The notes below the pieces were generated by a model, which was given only the letters and a program-made list of their open reading frames with translations, was not told the DNA's origin and did no database searches. From Thioclava dalianensis (GTDB lineage: Bacteria > Pseudomonadota > Alphaproteobacteria > Rhodobacterales > Rhodobacteraceae), in NCBI RefSeq assembly GCF_000715505.1, contig NZ_JHEH01000001.1, positions 248,001 through 312,000 of the forward strand: DNA of 64,000 bases, in the 5' to 3' direction. Below are positions 33,431 to 42,250 of the stretch, piece by piece. Position 1 is the stretch's first letter. Every line of letters begins with the position of its first letter. Made by a program: the position numbers and the translations under genes.

Positions 33431-33988
33431 ATGATCGCGATGCAATACAGCTTCACCCTGCCGGCCGACTACGACATGGCGATCATTGATCGGCGCATCC
33501 GTGACAAAGGCCCGATGCTCGACGGCTTTCCGCGTCTGCGATTCAAGGCCTATCTTTCGGCGAAAAAGGAGGACGCTGACCTAACAAGCGCCGAAAACCT
33601 TTACGCCCCCTTCTATCTCTGGGACGAGCCGGAGGGCATCGACAGTTTTCTCAGCGGCGCTGGCTTTGAAACACTCACGCGGGATTTCGGCTGGCCATCC
33701 GTGCAGACATGGCTGATCTGGCAGACGAAACTCGGTCCTGACCTGAGCGCTGCGCGCTATGCCATCCGCACGATCGAGACGATTGCGCCCTACGCCAATC
33801 TGGCTGAACTGCGCGAGCGGGCGGACGCAAAGGCGCAGTCCGCCATGCAGGCGGGTGCGCTGGCGGCAATTGTCGGCTTCGATCCAACCGCTTGGCGTCA
33901 GTTGCTGTTCAGCCTCTGGCCGAAGGTGCCCGTCGCCGCGGAGGTCGCACAAATCTACACGGTGGGTCACGTCTCTCAACCGAGGTGA
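33431..33988 (+). CDS. DUF4865 family protein
   Basis: This 185-residue protein matches DUF4865. It opens MIAMQYSFTLPADYDMAIID and contains LDGFPRLRFKAYLSAKKEDA and NLYAPFYLWDEPEGIDSFLS, with a late DPTAWRQLLFSLW. The ATG at 33431 has an AGGAAAGAG ribosome site; upstream in-frame codons do not look coding. The family is regularly found beside LysR regulators, and the arrangement is the same here. The biochemical role is unknown; the fold resembles small monooxygenase-like ferredoxin folds only by impression. Confidence 0.8.
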   Translation: MIAMQYSFTLPADYDMAIIDRRIRDKGPMLDGFPRLRFKAYLSAKKEDADLTSAENLYAPFYLWDEPEGIDSFLSGAGFETLTRDFGWPSVQTWLIWQTKLGPDLSAARYAIRTIETIAPYANLAELRERADAKAQSAMQAGALAAIVGFDPTAWRQLLFSLWPKVPVAAEVAQIYTVGHVSQPR

Positions 33989-34133
33989 GAGCTCTGGCGA
34001 ACAAAAGCGAGACGTCAGAGGCATCCGCTCTCAACGGAGGTCGATCGCCTGTGCGGAGAGCCTCGAAAAACCGGTGGCGTTCGGTTTCAGAGCGCGCGTC
34101 TCTTGCGCTCAAATATTTGCCGTAAGACGAGGT

Positions 34134-34199
34134 TGCGGCCGGTGTGGTGGGAATGCCCCCAAAATCCGGGCCCGCGTGTTCAAATCCAAGCGTCCCGCA
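34134..34199 (+). other. Possible tRNA relic (low confidence) in a 322-bp gene-free stretch
   Basis: The stretch 33989-34310 has no supported gene. Within it, GCGGCCGGTGTGGTGGGAAT resembles the 5' half of the tRNA-Leu at 31944 (GCGGGTGTGGCGGAACTGG), and GTGTTCAAATCC...CCCGCA resembles its T-arm and acceptor 3' strand. The anticodon arm is missing and the stems do not pair, so this may be a decayed tRNA end or a chance similarity. Confidence 0.25.
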
Positions 34200-34310
34200 A
34201 TGCGCTCATCTGCAGATCTGGCGTATCTCGTATTTGTCTCTTGGAGGGGCGGGAACACACATAAGGGCGGCGATTCACATCACCGCCCTCACGAAGAAAT
34301 TTCGCTCAAC

Positions 34311-34787
34311 TCACAGGAAGAGCTGCGCCACTATGGCCGAGCCGACATAGGTCCCGGTCATCACGAGAACTGCGACGACCGCGATCTTCCAGCCCGAAGT
34401 TTTGGCAATTGCGATTTCGCGCTTGGCAATCGCGATCCCGGCATAGGCCAAGCACGGCGTCGCCAAGGTCAGGAAGTTTACATGGCTTACCGTCTCGACG
34501 ACCCAAGCGCTGCCCGGCGTCCAAGGCAAGGTCGCGACGATTCCAACCAGTGAAATCCAAGCCACAGAGGGCAGTTTGAACGGTACGACCGCAGTCAGCA
34601 CGAGCCCCACCATGCAGAGCCCCCAAAGAACGATCAGCCCGACAAGGCCCTGCGGCACGCTGTTTTCGGTGGCCACCGTATTTCCCACCAGCGCCACGAT
34701 GCAAACGACAACCAGCGCCGCGGCATGCGCCCCAAGACCGAACTTGGCTTCTTCGGTCGGATCCTCAAAAGTTTGCGTATCGCTCAT
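34311..34787 (-). CDS. Small membrane protein, partner of DUF3100 transporter
   Basis: This 158-residue protein starts MSDTQTFEDPTEEAKFGLGA and has four strongly hydrophobic segments (about residues 24-40, 45-66, 75-92 and 135-157), so it is an inner-membrane protein. The ATG at 34787 has a GGGAGAG ribosome site and lies 3 bases after the stop of the DUF3100 gene, implying coupled translation. I do not recognise the family. The tight pairing suggests the two proteins form one transport system. Confidence 0.7.
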   Translation of the reverse strand: MSDTQTFEDPTEEAKFGLGAHAAALVVVCIVALVGNTVATENSVPQGLVGLIVLWGLCMVGLVLTAVVPFKLPSVAWISLVGIVATLPWTPGSAWVVETVSHVNFLTLATPCLAYAGIAIAKREIAIAKTSGWKIAVVAVLVMTGTYVGSAIVAQLFL

Positions 34788-34789
34788 GC

Positions 34790-35611
34790 TCACTCTCCCG
34801 CGCTCGGAGCCGGGGTGCTTTTCGGACCCAGCCAGTCATACAGTTTTTCGGTCATCGGCAACGCCACGAAGACACACAGATACATTCCCGTCGCATAGGT
34901 CAGCACATTGCTGGCGCCAGCAAGAGCCAGGATCTGTTCCTTCATTTCGGGCACGGCACTGACCAGCGCCCCCGAACAGGCCGCCATCATCGAGCCAGAG
35001 CCAATGCCACATGCCATGGCCAGTGCCTCAACCGAGAACAATCCGGTGGTGGCAAAGATCGAGGCAAGGATCGCGAAAACAAAAGTGCCAAACAGCGTGC
35101 CAATCACGTAGACGCCCATCACGCCGGCGCCCTCCTGGCTTTTGAGGCCATATTTGTCAGCGATGATCGCGATGTTGGGTTCACGGGCGACCGAGAAACA
35201 GGCACCGATCGATTCCCGCCCCATCCCCAGCGCCAACACGGCGACCGGGAACGCAAGGATAACCGTGCCGAGATTGCCCAGCTCCTGTAGGATCAGCGCG
35301 GGGCCGGCATCGATGATGGTCCGCATCGAGGGGCCGATGATCGTACCGAATTTCGCGATGAAGGGCATGATTGCGATCACGATCATCGGCGAGGCCGCCT
35401 TGACGTCGCTGGGCTTGATCCAGACCTTGGCCGCGCGGATCACGTTGGGGTTGATCAACAATCCCATCACGAACGCATAAAGCAGCGGCAACAGCAAGAT
35501 CGCCCCGATCCCGATCGGCACCTTGATGACACCGATTGCCTCGGCGATCACTGTGATTGCCAGCGTGCTCAGATGCAGCCGCCAATCCAGCAGAATTTCT
35601 TTCACATACAT
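34790..35611 (-). CDS. DUF3100 family membrane protein, putative transporter
   Basis: This 273-residue polytopic protein matches DUF3100. It starts MYVKEILLDWRLHLSTLAIT and has about nine hydrophobic segments, including VPIGIGAILLLPLLYAFVMG, GNLGTVILAFPVAVLALGMG and ACGIGSGSMMAACSGALVSA. The ATG at 35611 has an AGAGAGG ribosome site. It is the penultimate gene of the catabolic run, and by context it may import the substrate or export a product. No experimental function for the family is known to me. Confidence 0.78.
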   Translation of the reverse strand: MYVKEILLDWRLHLSTLAITVIAEAIGVIKVPIGIGAILLLPLLYAFVMGLLINPNVIRAAKVWIKPSDVKAASPMIVIAIMPFIAKFGTIIGPSMRTIIDAGPALILQELGNLGTVILAFPVAVLALGMGRESIGACFSVAREPNIAIIADKYGLKSQEGAGVMGVYVIGTLFGTFVFAILASIFATTGLFSVEALAMACGIGSGSMMAACSGALVSAVPEMKEQILALAGASNVLTYATGMYLCVFVALPMTEKLYDWLGPKSTPAPSAGE

Positions 35612-35712
35612 GGTTAAACCTCTCTGTTGGTTTCCTTGCGCCCTTCTTTGTGAGGGCGGTCCTTGTTGCGTAAGGGACATTGCGCGCTCTGCCCCTGACG
35701 CAGTCGCAGTCG

Positions 35713-37248
35713 TCAACCTGGTGCGTAGCCAAAGCCCTGAGCGGGGTTTTCAGCGGTTTCGACCCAGACCGATTTCGTTTGCGTGTAAGCGGCAAGGGCC
35801 TCGCGCCCTGACGAGCGGCCATACCCCGAGCGGCCAAAGCCACCGAAGGGCGACATGACATTGATCGTCTTGTAGCTGTTGACCCAGAACGTGCCCGCAC
35901 GGACCTGCGCGGCCATGCGATGCGCGCGTCCCACATCACGCGTCCAAACCGCGCCGGCCAGCCCGTAGGGCGTGGCGTTTGCCAGCGCAATCGCTTCGTC
36001 CTCCTCATCGAAGGCAAGGACCGACACGACCGGGCCGAACACTTCCTCGGTCGCGATAGTCATCGACGGCGCAACCGCGTCGATAACGGTCGGGGCGTAG
36101 AAAAAGCCGCCGGTCTCAGCCAGCGCCTCCGGTTTTGCCCCGCCGCTGGCGATCGTTGCGCCTTGAGCCACCGCCTCCTGCACCATCGCGTCGATCTTGG
36201 ACCATTGGCGCAGGTTGTTGACCGGGCCGACCTGAGTGGCCGGGTCCATCGGCGCCCCCACAGGGATGCGCGCAGCGGCGGTTGCAAGCTTCTCGACGAT
36301 TTCGGCCTGCACCGAGCGGTGCACCAGCAGACGCGCGCCTGCAACACAGCTTTGCCCGCAAGACGCAAAGATCGCGGCCTGAGCGCCGATCACCGCCCGG
36401 TCGATATCGGCATCGTCAAACACGATATTCGCCGATTTTCCGCCCAGTTCGAGTACGGACGGGATCAGGCGTTTTGCCGCCGCCCCCGCGATCACGCTTC
36501 CAGCTTGCGCAGAGCCGACAAAGACCACCAAGGCGGTTTCGCTGTTCTCGATCATCGCCTGACCCGAGCTTGGCCCGTCGCCCGCGATCACATTCACCAA
36601 GCCTTTCGGCGCGCCCGCCTTTTCGCACAAAATCCCGATCACGACGGAGCTGAGCGGCGTCAGTTCGGACGGCTTGATCATCACCGCGTTGCCCGCACAA
36701 ATCGCCGGGGCGACTTGCCAGCAACAGGTGAAAAGCGGTGCGTTCCAAGGCGTGATCTGGGCGACAACGCCCAGCGGCTCGTGACGCGTATAGTTGAGAT
36801 GGGTCGAGGGGACCGGGATGACATCGCCGGAGATCTTGTCACACCAGCCCGCGTAATATTCGAACATCTCCGCCATCCGTGCGGGTTCGCCGCCGGTGTC
36901 ACGGATCGGACGACCCGACGAAAGCGCCTCCAGTTCCGACAGAGCTGCGGCATGAGCGCGGATTATGCGCCCGATCTCGAACATGACGCGGCCTCTTTCT
37001 GAGGCAGTCTTGGCAAACCACTCCTTTTGCGCCGCTTTTGCGGCCTGCGCCGCGCGCTCTACCACCTCGGCCCCCGCGTCGCGGTAGCGTGCAAAGACAC
37101 GTCCCGTTGCCGGGTCGGTCAGCTCCAGCGCGCGACCGGTGCCGGGCACCAACGCGCCACCGACCCAAGATTGCACATCGGGTGCGCCCGTCAGCTCGGT
37201 CAGCAACTCTGCCACCCGGCTTGCGGTATCGATCATATCCTTGGCCAT
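35713..37248 (-). CDS. Aldehyde dehydrogenase family protein
   Basis: This 511-residue NAD(P)-dependent aldehyde dehydrogenase has the catalytic Cys in FASCGQSCVAGARL, the general-base Glu in LELGGKSANIVFDDAD, the ITPWNAPLFTCCWQVAPA cofactor segment and the EEVFGPVVSVLAFDEEDEA motif. It overlaps the upstream dehydrogenase gene by 3 bases (ATGA). By analogy with such pairs, it would oxidise a semialdehyde in the pathway encoded by this operon. The natural substrate cannot be read from the sequence. Confidence 0.9.
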   Translation of the reverse strand: MAKDMIDTASRVAELLTELTGAPDVQSWVGGALVPGTGRALELTDPATGRVFARYRDAGAEVVERAAQAAKAAQKEWFAKTASERGRVMFEIGRIIRAHAAALSELEALSSGRPIRDTGGEPARMAEMFEYYAGWCDKISGDVIPVPSTHLNYTRHEPLGVVAQITPWNAPLFTCCWQVAPAICAGNAVMIKPSELTPLSSVVIGILCEKAGAPKGLVNVIAGDGPSSGQAMIENSETALVVFVGSAQAGSVIAGAAAKRLIPSVLELGGKSANIVFDDADIDRAVIGAQAAIFASCGQSCVAGARLLVHRSVQAEIVEKLATAAARIPVGAPMDPATQVGPVNNLRQWSKIDAMVQEAVAQGATIASGGAKPEALAETGGFFYAPTVIDAVAPSMTIATEEVFGPVVSVLAFDEEDEAIALANATPYGLAGAVWTRDVGRAHRMAAQVRAGTFWVNSYKTINVMSPFGGFGRSGYGRSSGREALAAYTQTKSVWVETAENPAQGFGYAPG

Positions 37249-38156
37249 CAGTGGGTCTCCTTACGGCTCAGGCGGTCCAGCTGCGGATCGCCCATCAGAG
37301 TGAAATCATCTGTGTCGCTCAGACCCGAATTCGTCTCGGCCCAAAGCGTCGCGGCCAGATTGGCCATCGGCGTCGCAACCCCTGCCTCGAGAGCCAGTTC
37401 GCGCGCCAGACGTAAATCCTTGCGCATCAGCCCGGTCGAAAATCCGCTGTCGAAACTGCGCGGCAGCACCCAGTTCGGGAAATGGATCTCGGAAATTGCA
37501 CTGCGCCCGGTGGCCGAATTGATCACCGTAAGCGCCTCCTCGGCACTCACCCCCGCCGCTTCCGAGAGGCGGAGCGCCTCAAGCGTCGTGATCACATGAT
37601 TGGCCACCAGCATGTTGTTCACAAGCTTTGCGACATTGCCGGCTCCGCTGGGGCCCACATGCAATATCTTGGCCGCCATCGCCTCAAGCGCCGGACGTGC
37701 CAATGCGACCCATTTTTCCTCTCCCCCGAGCATTACGGAGAGCTGCCCCGAAGCGGCCCCGGCGGCGCCGCCACTGACCGGCGCATCGAGAAAGCCATGC
37801 CCTTTTGCTTCCAGAATAGCCGCCAGTTTGCGACTGGTGGCGGCCTCGGATGTCGAGGTGTCGATCACCACTTTGGGGGCGGCGTCCGCCAGCAAACCGG
37901 CCGCCGCAGCTTGCGTCACCGTGGCGTCTACATGCGATGCGGTGGGGAGCGACAAAACAACAAGATCGGCCGCTGCGAACACGTCTTCAGGGCTGGAAAC
38001 GAGGGTGACCCCTGCATCAGCGGCGCGTGCGCAGGCCACCTGAGCCGGGTCATAGCCCGTCACCTCGAATCCTGCCCGCACAAGGCTGGAAGCCATTCCA
38101 AAGCCCATTGCGCCGAGGCCGATCACCCCCACTGTTTTTCTGTCTGCCGCGACCAT
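37248..38156 (-). CDS. NAD(P)-dependent 3-hydroxyisobutyrate/beta-hydroxyacid dehydrogenase family protein
   Basis: This 302-residue protein has an N-terminal Rossmann motif GVIGLGAMGFGMASSLVRAG, the substrate motif DAPVSGGAAGAASGQLSVML and the catalytic lysine in SGAGNVAKLVNNML. This is the 3-hydroxyisobutyrate/tartronate-semialdehyde reductase superfamily. The ATG at 38156 has AGGAAGG eight bases upstream. Paired with the aldehyde dehydrogenase, it would interconvert a beta-hydroxyacid and a semialdehyde. Confidence 0.87.
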   Translation of the reverse strand: MVAADRKTVGVIGLGAMGFGMASSLVRAGFEVTGYDPAQVACARAADAGVTLVSSPEDVFAAADLVVLSLPTASHVDATVTQAAAAGLLADAAPKVVIDTSTSEAATSRKLAAILEAKGHGFLDAPVSGGAAGAASGQLSVMLGGEEKWVALARPALEAMAAKILHVGPSGAGNVAKLVNNMLVANHVITTLEALRLSEAAGVSAEEALTVINSATGRSAISEIHFPNWVLPRSFDSGFSTGLMRKDLRLARELALEAGVATPMANLAATLWAETNSGLSDTDDFTLMGDPQLDRLSRKETH

Positions 38157-38276
38157 TGTCATTGCCTTCCTATCGTATGGCGCCCACCACGAGGCTGTTG
38201 CCACAAGATAGCCCCAGTCAGGGCGATCACAGGAAGATACCCATTGGCGCACATCGCGTTGCGTCGAGAGCAACGC

Positions 38277-39185
38277 CTAGTCGCGAAACGCCACCATGCG
38301 TTCCGACAGGAAATTGGCCACGGTTTCGACCGATTTCGGCAACCGACGGCGGGCGCGCACCATCAGATGGGTGTTCACCTGCTGCAGCGAACTTTCCTCG
38401 ATCTCAAGCACGACCAGATCGCCGCGCTCGGCCTGACTGGCGGCCGAAAAGCGCGGCAGGAAACTGACGCCAACGCCCGCGCAGACATAGCGCAGCAAGA
38501 GTGCGATCGACGCGGTTTCGACCTGCACCCGCAGCGCCAGACCGCGATCAGCCGCCGCCTGCCCGACGAGGTTGCGGATCCCGTAGGCCTGACTCAGCAT
38601 CGCCAAGGGTTGGGCGAGCATTTCAGCCAAGCTCACGCTTTTGCGCCCCGCCAAGGGCGAGTCGCGCGGCACGATCCCGCAAAGCGGCTGGCGCGACTGG
38701 GCAAGGGAGCGCGTCGCCTCGGTCATCAGCGTGTTATAGGCGATACCGATATCCGCCTCCCCCTCGATCACACGGCGTTGCAATTCCTCGGTCCCGGCAT
38801 GTTCAATAATGAAACGCAGGTGCGGGTGCACATGGGTCAACTCCAGAAGGCCGTTTTCCATCAGATCCGAGGTGAACCCCTCGCCTGTCGCAATCCGCAC
38901 GATCTGGCTGCTGCCATCGCTGTAATGGCCGATCTGATCGAGCAAATAGGTCCGCTCGTCATGCAGGTGCTGGGCGTGTTCGCGCACCAGTTCACCGGCC
39001 TCGGTCAGGATCACGCCTTTGGAGCTGCGCTCAAACAAGATCACGCCAAGGCGCGCCTCCGCTTCGGCGATCTTACGCGAGATGGCCGAGGGCACGACAT
39101 TGAGCCGCTCCGCTGCACGCCGGATCGAGCCCTCATGCGCGACGGCGAGAAAATCCCGCAGGAACCGGGTGTCAAGGGGATCCAT
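38277..39185 (-). CDS. LysR-family transcriptional regulator
   Basis: This 302-residue regulator begins MDPLDTRFLRDFLAVAHEGS, with the helix-turn-helix RAAERLNVVPSAISRKIAEA, and has a LysR effector domain (RIATGEGFTSDLMENGLLEL). It lies inside the operon, its ATG overlapping the M20 gene stop (ATGA), rather than divergent as most LysR genes are. It is therefore co-transcribed with the catabolic genes it probably controls. A gap of 120 bases follows before the dehydrogenase gene and may hold a second promoter. Confidence 0.9.
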   Translation of the reverse strand: MDPLDTRFLRDFLAVAHEGSIRRAAERLNVVPSAISRKIAEAEARLGVILFERSSKGVILTEAGELVREHAQHLHDERTYLLDQIGHYSDGSSQIVRIATGEGFTSDLMENGLLELTHVHPHLRFIIEHAGTEELQRRVIEGEADIGIAYNTLMTEATRSLAQSRQPLCGIVPRDSPLAGRKSVSLAEMLAQPLAMLSQAYGIRNLVGQAAADRGLALRVQVETASIALLLRYVCAGVGVSFLPRFSAASQAERGDLVVLEIEESSLQQVNTHLMVRARRRLPKSVETVANFLSERMVAFRD

Positions 39186-40324
39186 CAGGCCCCCAAACAG
39201 CGGCGCACCAGCCGCACCCAGAATTCCGCGCCATCCGGCAGAACCTGGTCGTTGAAGTCGAATTTCGCTGAGTGCAGCCCCGGATTTTCGCCCGCGCGCC
39301 CCGCCCCGAGCCAGAGATAGGCCCCCGGCACCTCGCCCAGCATAAAGGCAAAATCCTCGGCGGCCATGCTCGGGGGCACAGGCGTGGTATCGAGGCCCAT
39401 CGCCGCGGCCACCTCGCGTGCAAGCGCGGCTTGCGGCGCGGTGTTGATCGTGGCCGGGTAGCGGCGCTGATAATCGACGCGGGCGCTGCACCCCTGCGCC
39501 TCGGCAAATGAACGGGCAATCCGGCTCAGGCGGTCTTCGATGATGTCACCGGCTGCGGCATCGAACCAGCGCGTCGTGCCGCGCAGAAGGGCGCGATCTG
39601 GACAGACATTCCAGGCCGAGCCGGAATGGATCTGCGTAACCGAAACCACGCCGGGCTCGAGCGGAGACAGCGCGCGGGCCGGAATTTCCTGCAGCGCCCC
39701 GGCCATCGCCGTCACCGCCGCGATCACCCCGTCCGATTGCTCGGGCATCGCGCCATGGCCACCCCGCCCGGTCACCTCGATCTCGAAGACGGCAAAGGCC
39801 GCCATCATCTTGTCATCGCGCGCCACGAAACGCCCCGGCGCGAGCCCCGGCCAGTTGTGAATGCCAAAAACCTGATCCATCGGGAATTTGCGAAACAGCC
39901 CGTCCTCGATCATCACCCGCGCGCCGCCATCGTTTTCCTCGGCGGGCTGGAAGATCAGTGTCACCGTGCCCGTCCCTACGCCTTCTTGCGCGATCTGGCG
40001 CGCGGCCAGAAGCAGCATCGCCGTGTGTCCATCATGGCCGCAAGCATGCATCTTGCCGGGCGTCGTCGAGGCGTAAGCCAGCCCCGTCGCCTCGGCAATC
40101 GGCAAAGCGTCGATATCGGCGCGCAACCCGATCACCGGGGCCCCTTGGCCCATCTGCGCGACTACGCCCGTGCCCGCCAAACCGCGATGCACACGCCACC
40201 CCCAACCGCTCAGCAGCCCCGAGATGATCTCAGACGTGCGGTGCTCCTCAAAGCCCAACTCGGGGTGGCGATGCAGGTCGTGACGCCAGGCGATCGCTTC
40301 GTCGATATGGCTCTTGTCAAACAT
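39185..40324 (-). CDS. M20-family amidohydrolase (hippurate hydrolase/N-acyl-amino-acid deacylase type)
   Basis: This 379-residue metallopeptidase-fold amidohydrolase has the metal motif MHACGHDGHTAMLLLAARQI, the LIFQPAEENDGGARVMIEDG motif with the catalytic glutamates, and FGIHNWPGLAPG. These are typical of IAA-amino-acid/hippurate hydrolases and N-acetyl-amino-acid deacetylases. The ATG at 40324 has a GAGAGG ribosome site. It is flanked by a VOC protein and a CysE-family acetyltransferase gene, so a deacylation step on an N-acylated amino acid (perhaps a cysteine derivative) is a reasonable inference. Confidence 0.9.
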   Translation of the reverse strand: MFDKSHIDEAIAWRHDLHRHPELGFEEHRTSEIISGLLSGWGWRVHRGLAGTGVVAQMGQGAPVIGLRADIDALPIAEATGLAYASTTPGKMHACGHDGHTAMLLLAARQIAQEGVGTGTVTLIFQPAEENDGGARVMIEDGLFRKFPMDQVFGIHNWPGLAPGRFVARDDKMMAAFAVFEIEVTGRGGHGAMPEQSDGVIAAVTAMAGALQEIPARALSPLEPGVVSVTQIHSGSAWNVCPDRALLRGTTRWFDAAAGDIIEDRLSRIARSFAEAQGCSARVDYQRRYPATINTAPQAALAREVAAAMGLDTTPVPPSMAAEDFAFMLGEVPGAYLWLGAGRAGENPGLHSAKFDFNDQVLPDGAEFWVRLVRRCLGA

Positions 40325-40333
40325 CGTATCCTC

Positions 40334-41227
40334 TCAGTCGTCGTTGGTCTCGCGAAAGCGCAGCAAGACGCCTCCAAGCCGCGCAATTTCGGTCAGAACC
40401 AGCGTATCGTCGAGCGCGCGGCAGGCAAACGCGCTCTTTTCGATGAAGGGACGCAAGGCAGACAGGTCACGGCACTTGATATCGAGCGAAATCACCGAGG
40501 GCGCGCCATCACAGGCCAGATCGCTCGGCAGCGGGCCAAACAACGCGGGCGCGGTGGCACGGCTGACCACCTGCCACACGCCATTTCCGGTTCGAGCGGT
40601 GAAACCCCAATCGGTATCACGGAGCGCATCTGCCCCGTGCAGCGTTGCCAGCCAGTCGCGCACGGCGGGCTGATCGGCGGGCTCGGCCAAGATCGTCGCT
40701 GAGGCAAAGCCAAAGGCGCTGTTGGGGTGATCCATCCAGGCGGGAAACTCGATCAGGTCGCGGCGATGTTGCTGGCAGGCGAACATGCTCAGGCGCGGCA
40801 GCCCGTCACGGGTGAATATCTTGAGCGTGGTGCTGGTGCGATCGGGCGTGCCGTCGTCGCGCACGACGTTTCGGCCAAATTCGATGGTGCCCTCACATCG
40901 GCCACCGCGCGCGATCACCGCCGCCTCATCCGCATCGGCATCTGATGAGTTGAGCGCCGAAAGGGGCACGCCTTCGCGCTCGCTCAGCCAGCGCTGTATG
41001 TGGCGACCAAACAGAAAGCGGCCCGCCGGATAAGTGTCAAGCAGCGCTTCATCCCCCACGCCTACCAGCTCCAGCAGTTGATCGCGAAAAATCACCAGCG
41101 CGGTCGAGGTTCCCCAGGGGTGAAGCCCCGGCGGTTTCATCAGAAAGCCCAGAGACATGTAGGTCTCGCGCGCCCTGTCCAGATCGCGGACGCAAACGAG
41201 CGGGTGGTCGATACCAAGTGATTTCAT
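40334..41227 (-). CDS. VOC/glyoxalase-like domain protein
   Basis: This 297-residue protein has two vicinal-oxygen-chelate-like halves. The first opens MKSLGIDHPLVCVRDLDRAR with the TSTALVIFRDQLLELVGVG strand, and the second includes SVISLDIKCRDLSALRPFIE and ARLGGVLLRFRE. Metal ligands His (DHP), Glu (ELVG) and Glu (FRE) can be proposed. It overlaps the cysE-like gene by 4 bases. It fits the Glyoxalase_3/4-like group of uncharacterised VOC proteins; function unknown. Confidence 0.75.
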   Translation of the reverse strand: MKSLGIDHPLVCVRDLDRARETYMSLGFLMKPPGLHPWGTSTALVIFRDQLLELVGVGDEALLDTYPAGRFLFGRHIQRWLSEREGVPLSALNSSDADADEAAVIARGGRCEGTIEFGRNVVRDDGTPDRTSTTLKIFTRDGLPRLSMFACQQHRRDLIEFPAWMDHPNSAFGFASATILAEPADQPAVRDWLATLHGADALRDTDWGFTARTGNGVWQVVSRATAPALFGPLPSDLACDGAPSVISLDIKCRDLSALRPFIEKSAFACRALDDTLVLTEIARLGGVLLRFRETNDD

Positions 41228-42006
41228 TTTGGGCCCCGTTTCAAAGCCTGCAACGCCACGAAACCACCAAACCGCCCGGCTGCGCGCTCGGTGGCGCGTG
41301 GTGCGGTCATGACATGTCCCGGCGGCACATCGCACGTCACGATGGCCCCGGCGGCGATGGTTGCGCCAGCCCCCACCTCGACCGGGCCAAGTATCACAGC
41401 GCCCGCACCCACGACCGAGCCCTTGCGCAGCACCGGATGACGCGCCGCGCCCATATCGACGAAATTCGATCCCAGCGTCACGCCATGCCAGAGGCTCACA
41501 TCGTCCTCGATCACCGCCGTCTGGCCGATAACGATCCCTAATCCGTGATCAAGCCATACCCCATGCCCGATCTGTGCCTGCGGCCAGATCTCAACCGAAA
41601 GCGCGCGGGTGAACTGGCTCTTGATTGCAAGGGCCAAGCTATCGCGCCCGGCCAGCCAAAGCGAGCGCGTCAATCGATAGGATAGAAGAGCGTGATATCC
41701 ATGAGCAAAATGCAAGACCTCTGCCGCGCCCCCCGGAGCCGCGTCACGCGCGGTTGTTGCCAAGAGATCATTAAGCGCAGCCTCCAGAGCCTCTGGGTCA
41801 CGCTCGAAGACCTCGGACGCAATCGCAAGGACCTGAGAGCGGGCGCGCCCCTCAGGCAGCAGAGATGCCAGCACCGCAGCAAAGAGGTGCGAAAGCTCGC
41901 AACTCTGAGCCGGATCATAGCCGAACAGTTCCGACAAGGTGGGCTCGCCCGCAAATAACGCGCGCGTATCTGGCAATAGTGTCGAGGCTAGGGGATGGGG
42001 GCTCAT
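41224..42006 (-). CDS. Serine O-acetyltransferase family protein (CysE-like)
   Basis: This 260-residue protein has an alpha-helical N-terminal domain and a C-terminal left-handed beta-helix with hexapeptide repeats. The CysE signature is IGHGVWLDHGLGIVIGQTAV followed by DDVSLWHGVTLGS. The ATG at 42006 has a GAGG ribosome site. It is the first gene of a catabolic run rather than part of a housekeeping cysteine locus. It could make O-acetylserine or acetylate a related amino-acid substrate. The nearby cystine-type importer supports a sulfur-amino-acid theme. Confidence 0.85.
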   Translation of the reverse strand: MSPHPLASTLLPDTRALFAGEPTLSELFGYDPAQSCELSHLFAAVLASLLPEGRARSQVLAIASEVFERDPEALEAALNDLLATTARDAAPGGAAEVLHFAHGYHALLSYRLTRSLWLAGRDSLALAIKSQFTRALSVEIWPQAQIGHGVWLDHGLGIVIGQTAVIEDDVSLWHGVTLGSNFVDMGAARHPVLRKGSVVGAGAVILGPVEVGAGATIAAGAIVTCDVPPGHVMTAPRATERAAGRFGGFVALQALKRGPK

Positions 42007-42250
42007 TTGATCCTCAAGCGATGCTTGTTCGCCTAGCCTGCACTGACAAAGGTGATCTGCACAAGACAGCATTCGGCACCTCCGTGTTGCCCAGACAAGA
42101 ACGCCACCAAAGCGCAAACCTCGCATCCGATTTCCGCGGCGCAAGCCGACGCCAGAGTATGCGGACCCAGAGTCCTCAAGACGCCATGTGAGTTGCATTC
42201 TGTGTGGCCGCGTGGCCGCTCCGCGCATCTCTCCGCCTGAAAACATCGAA

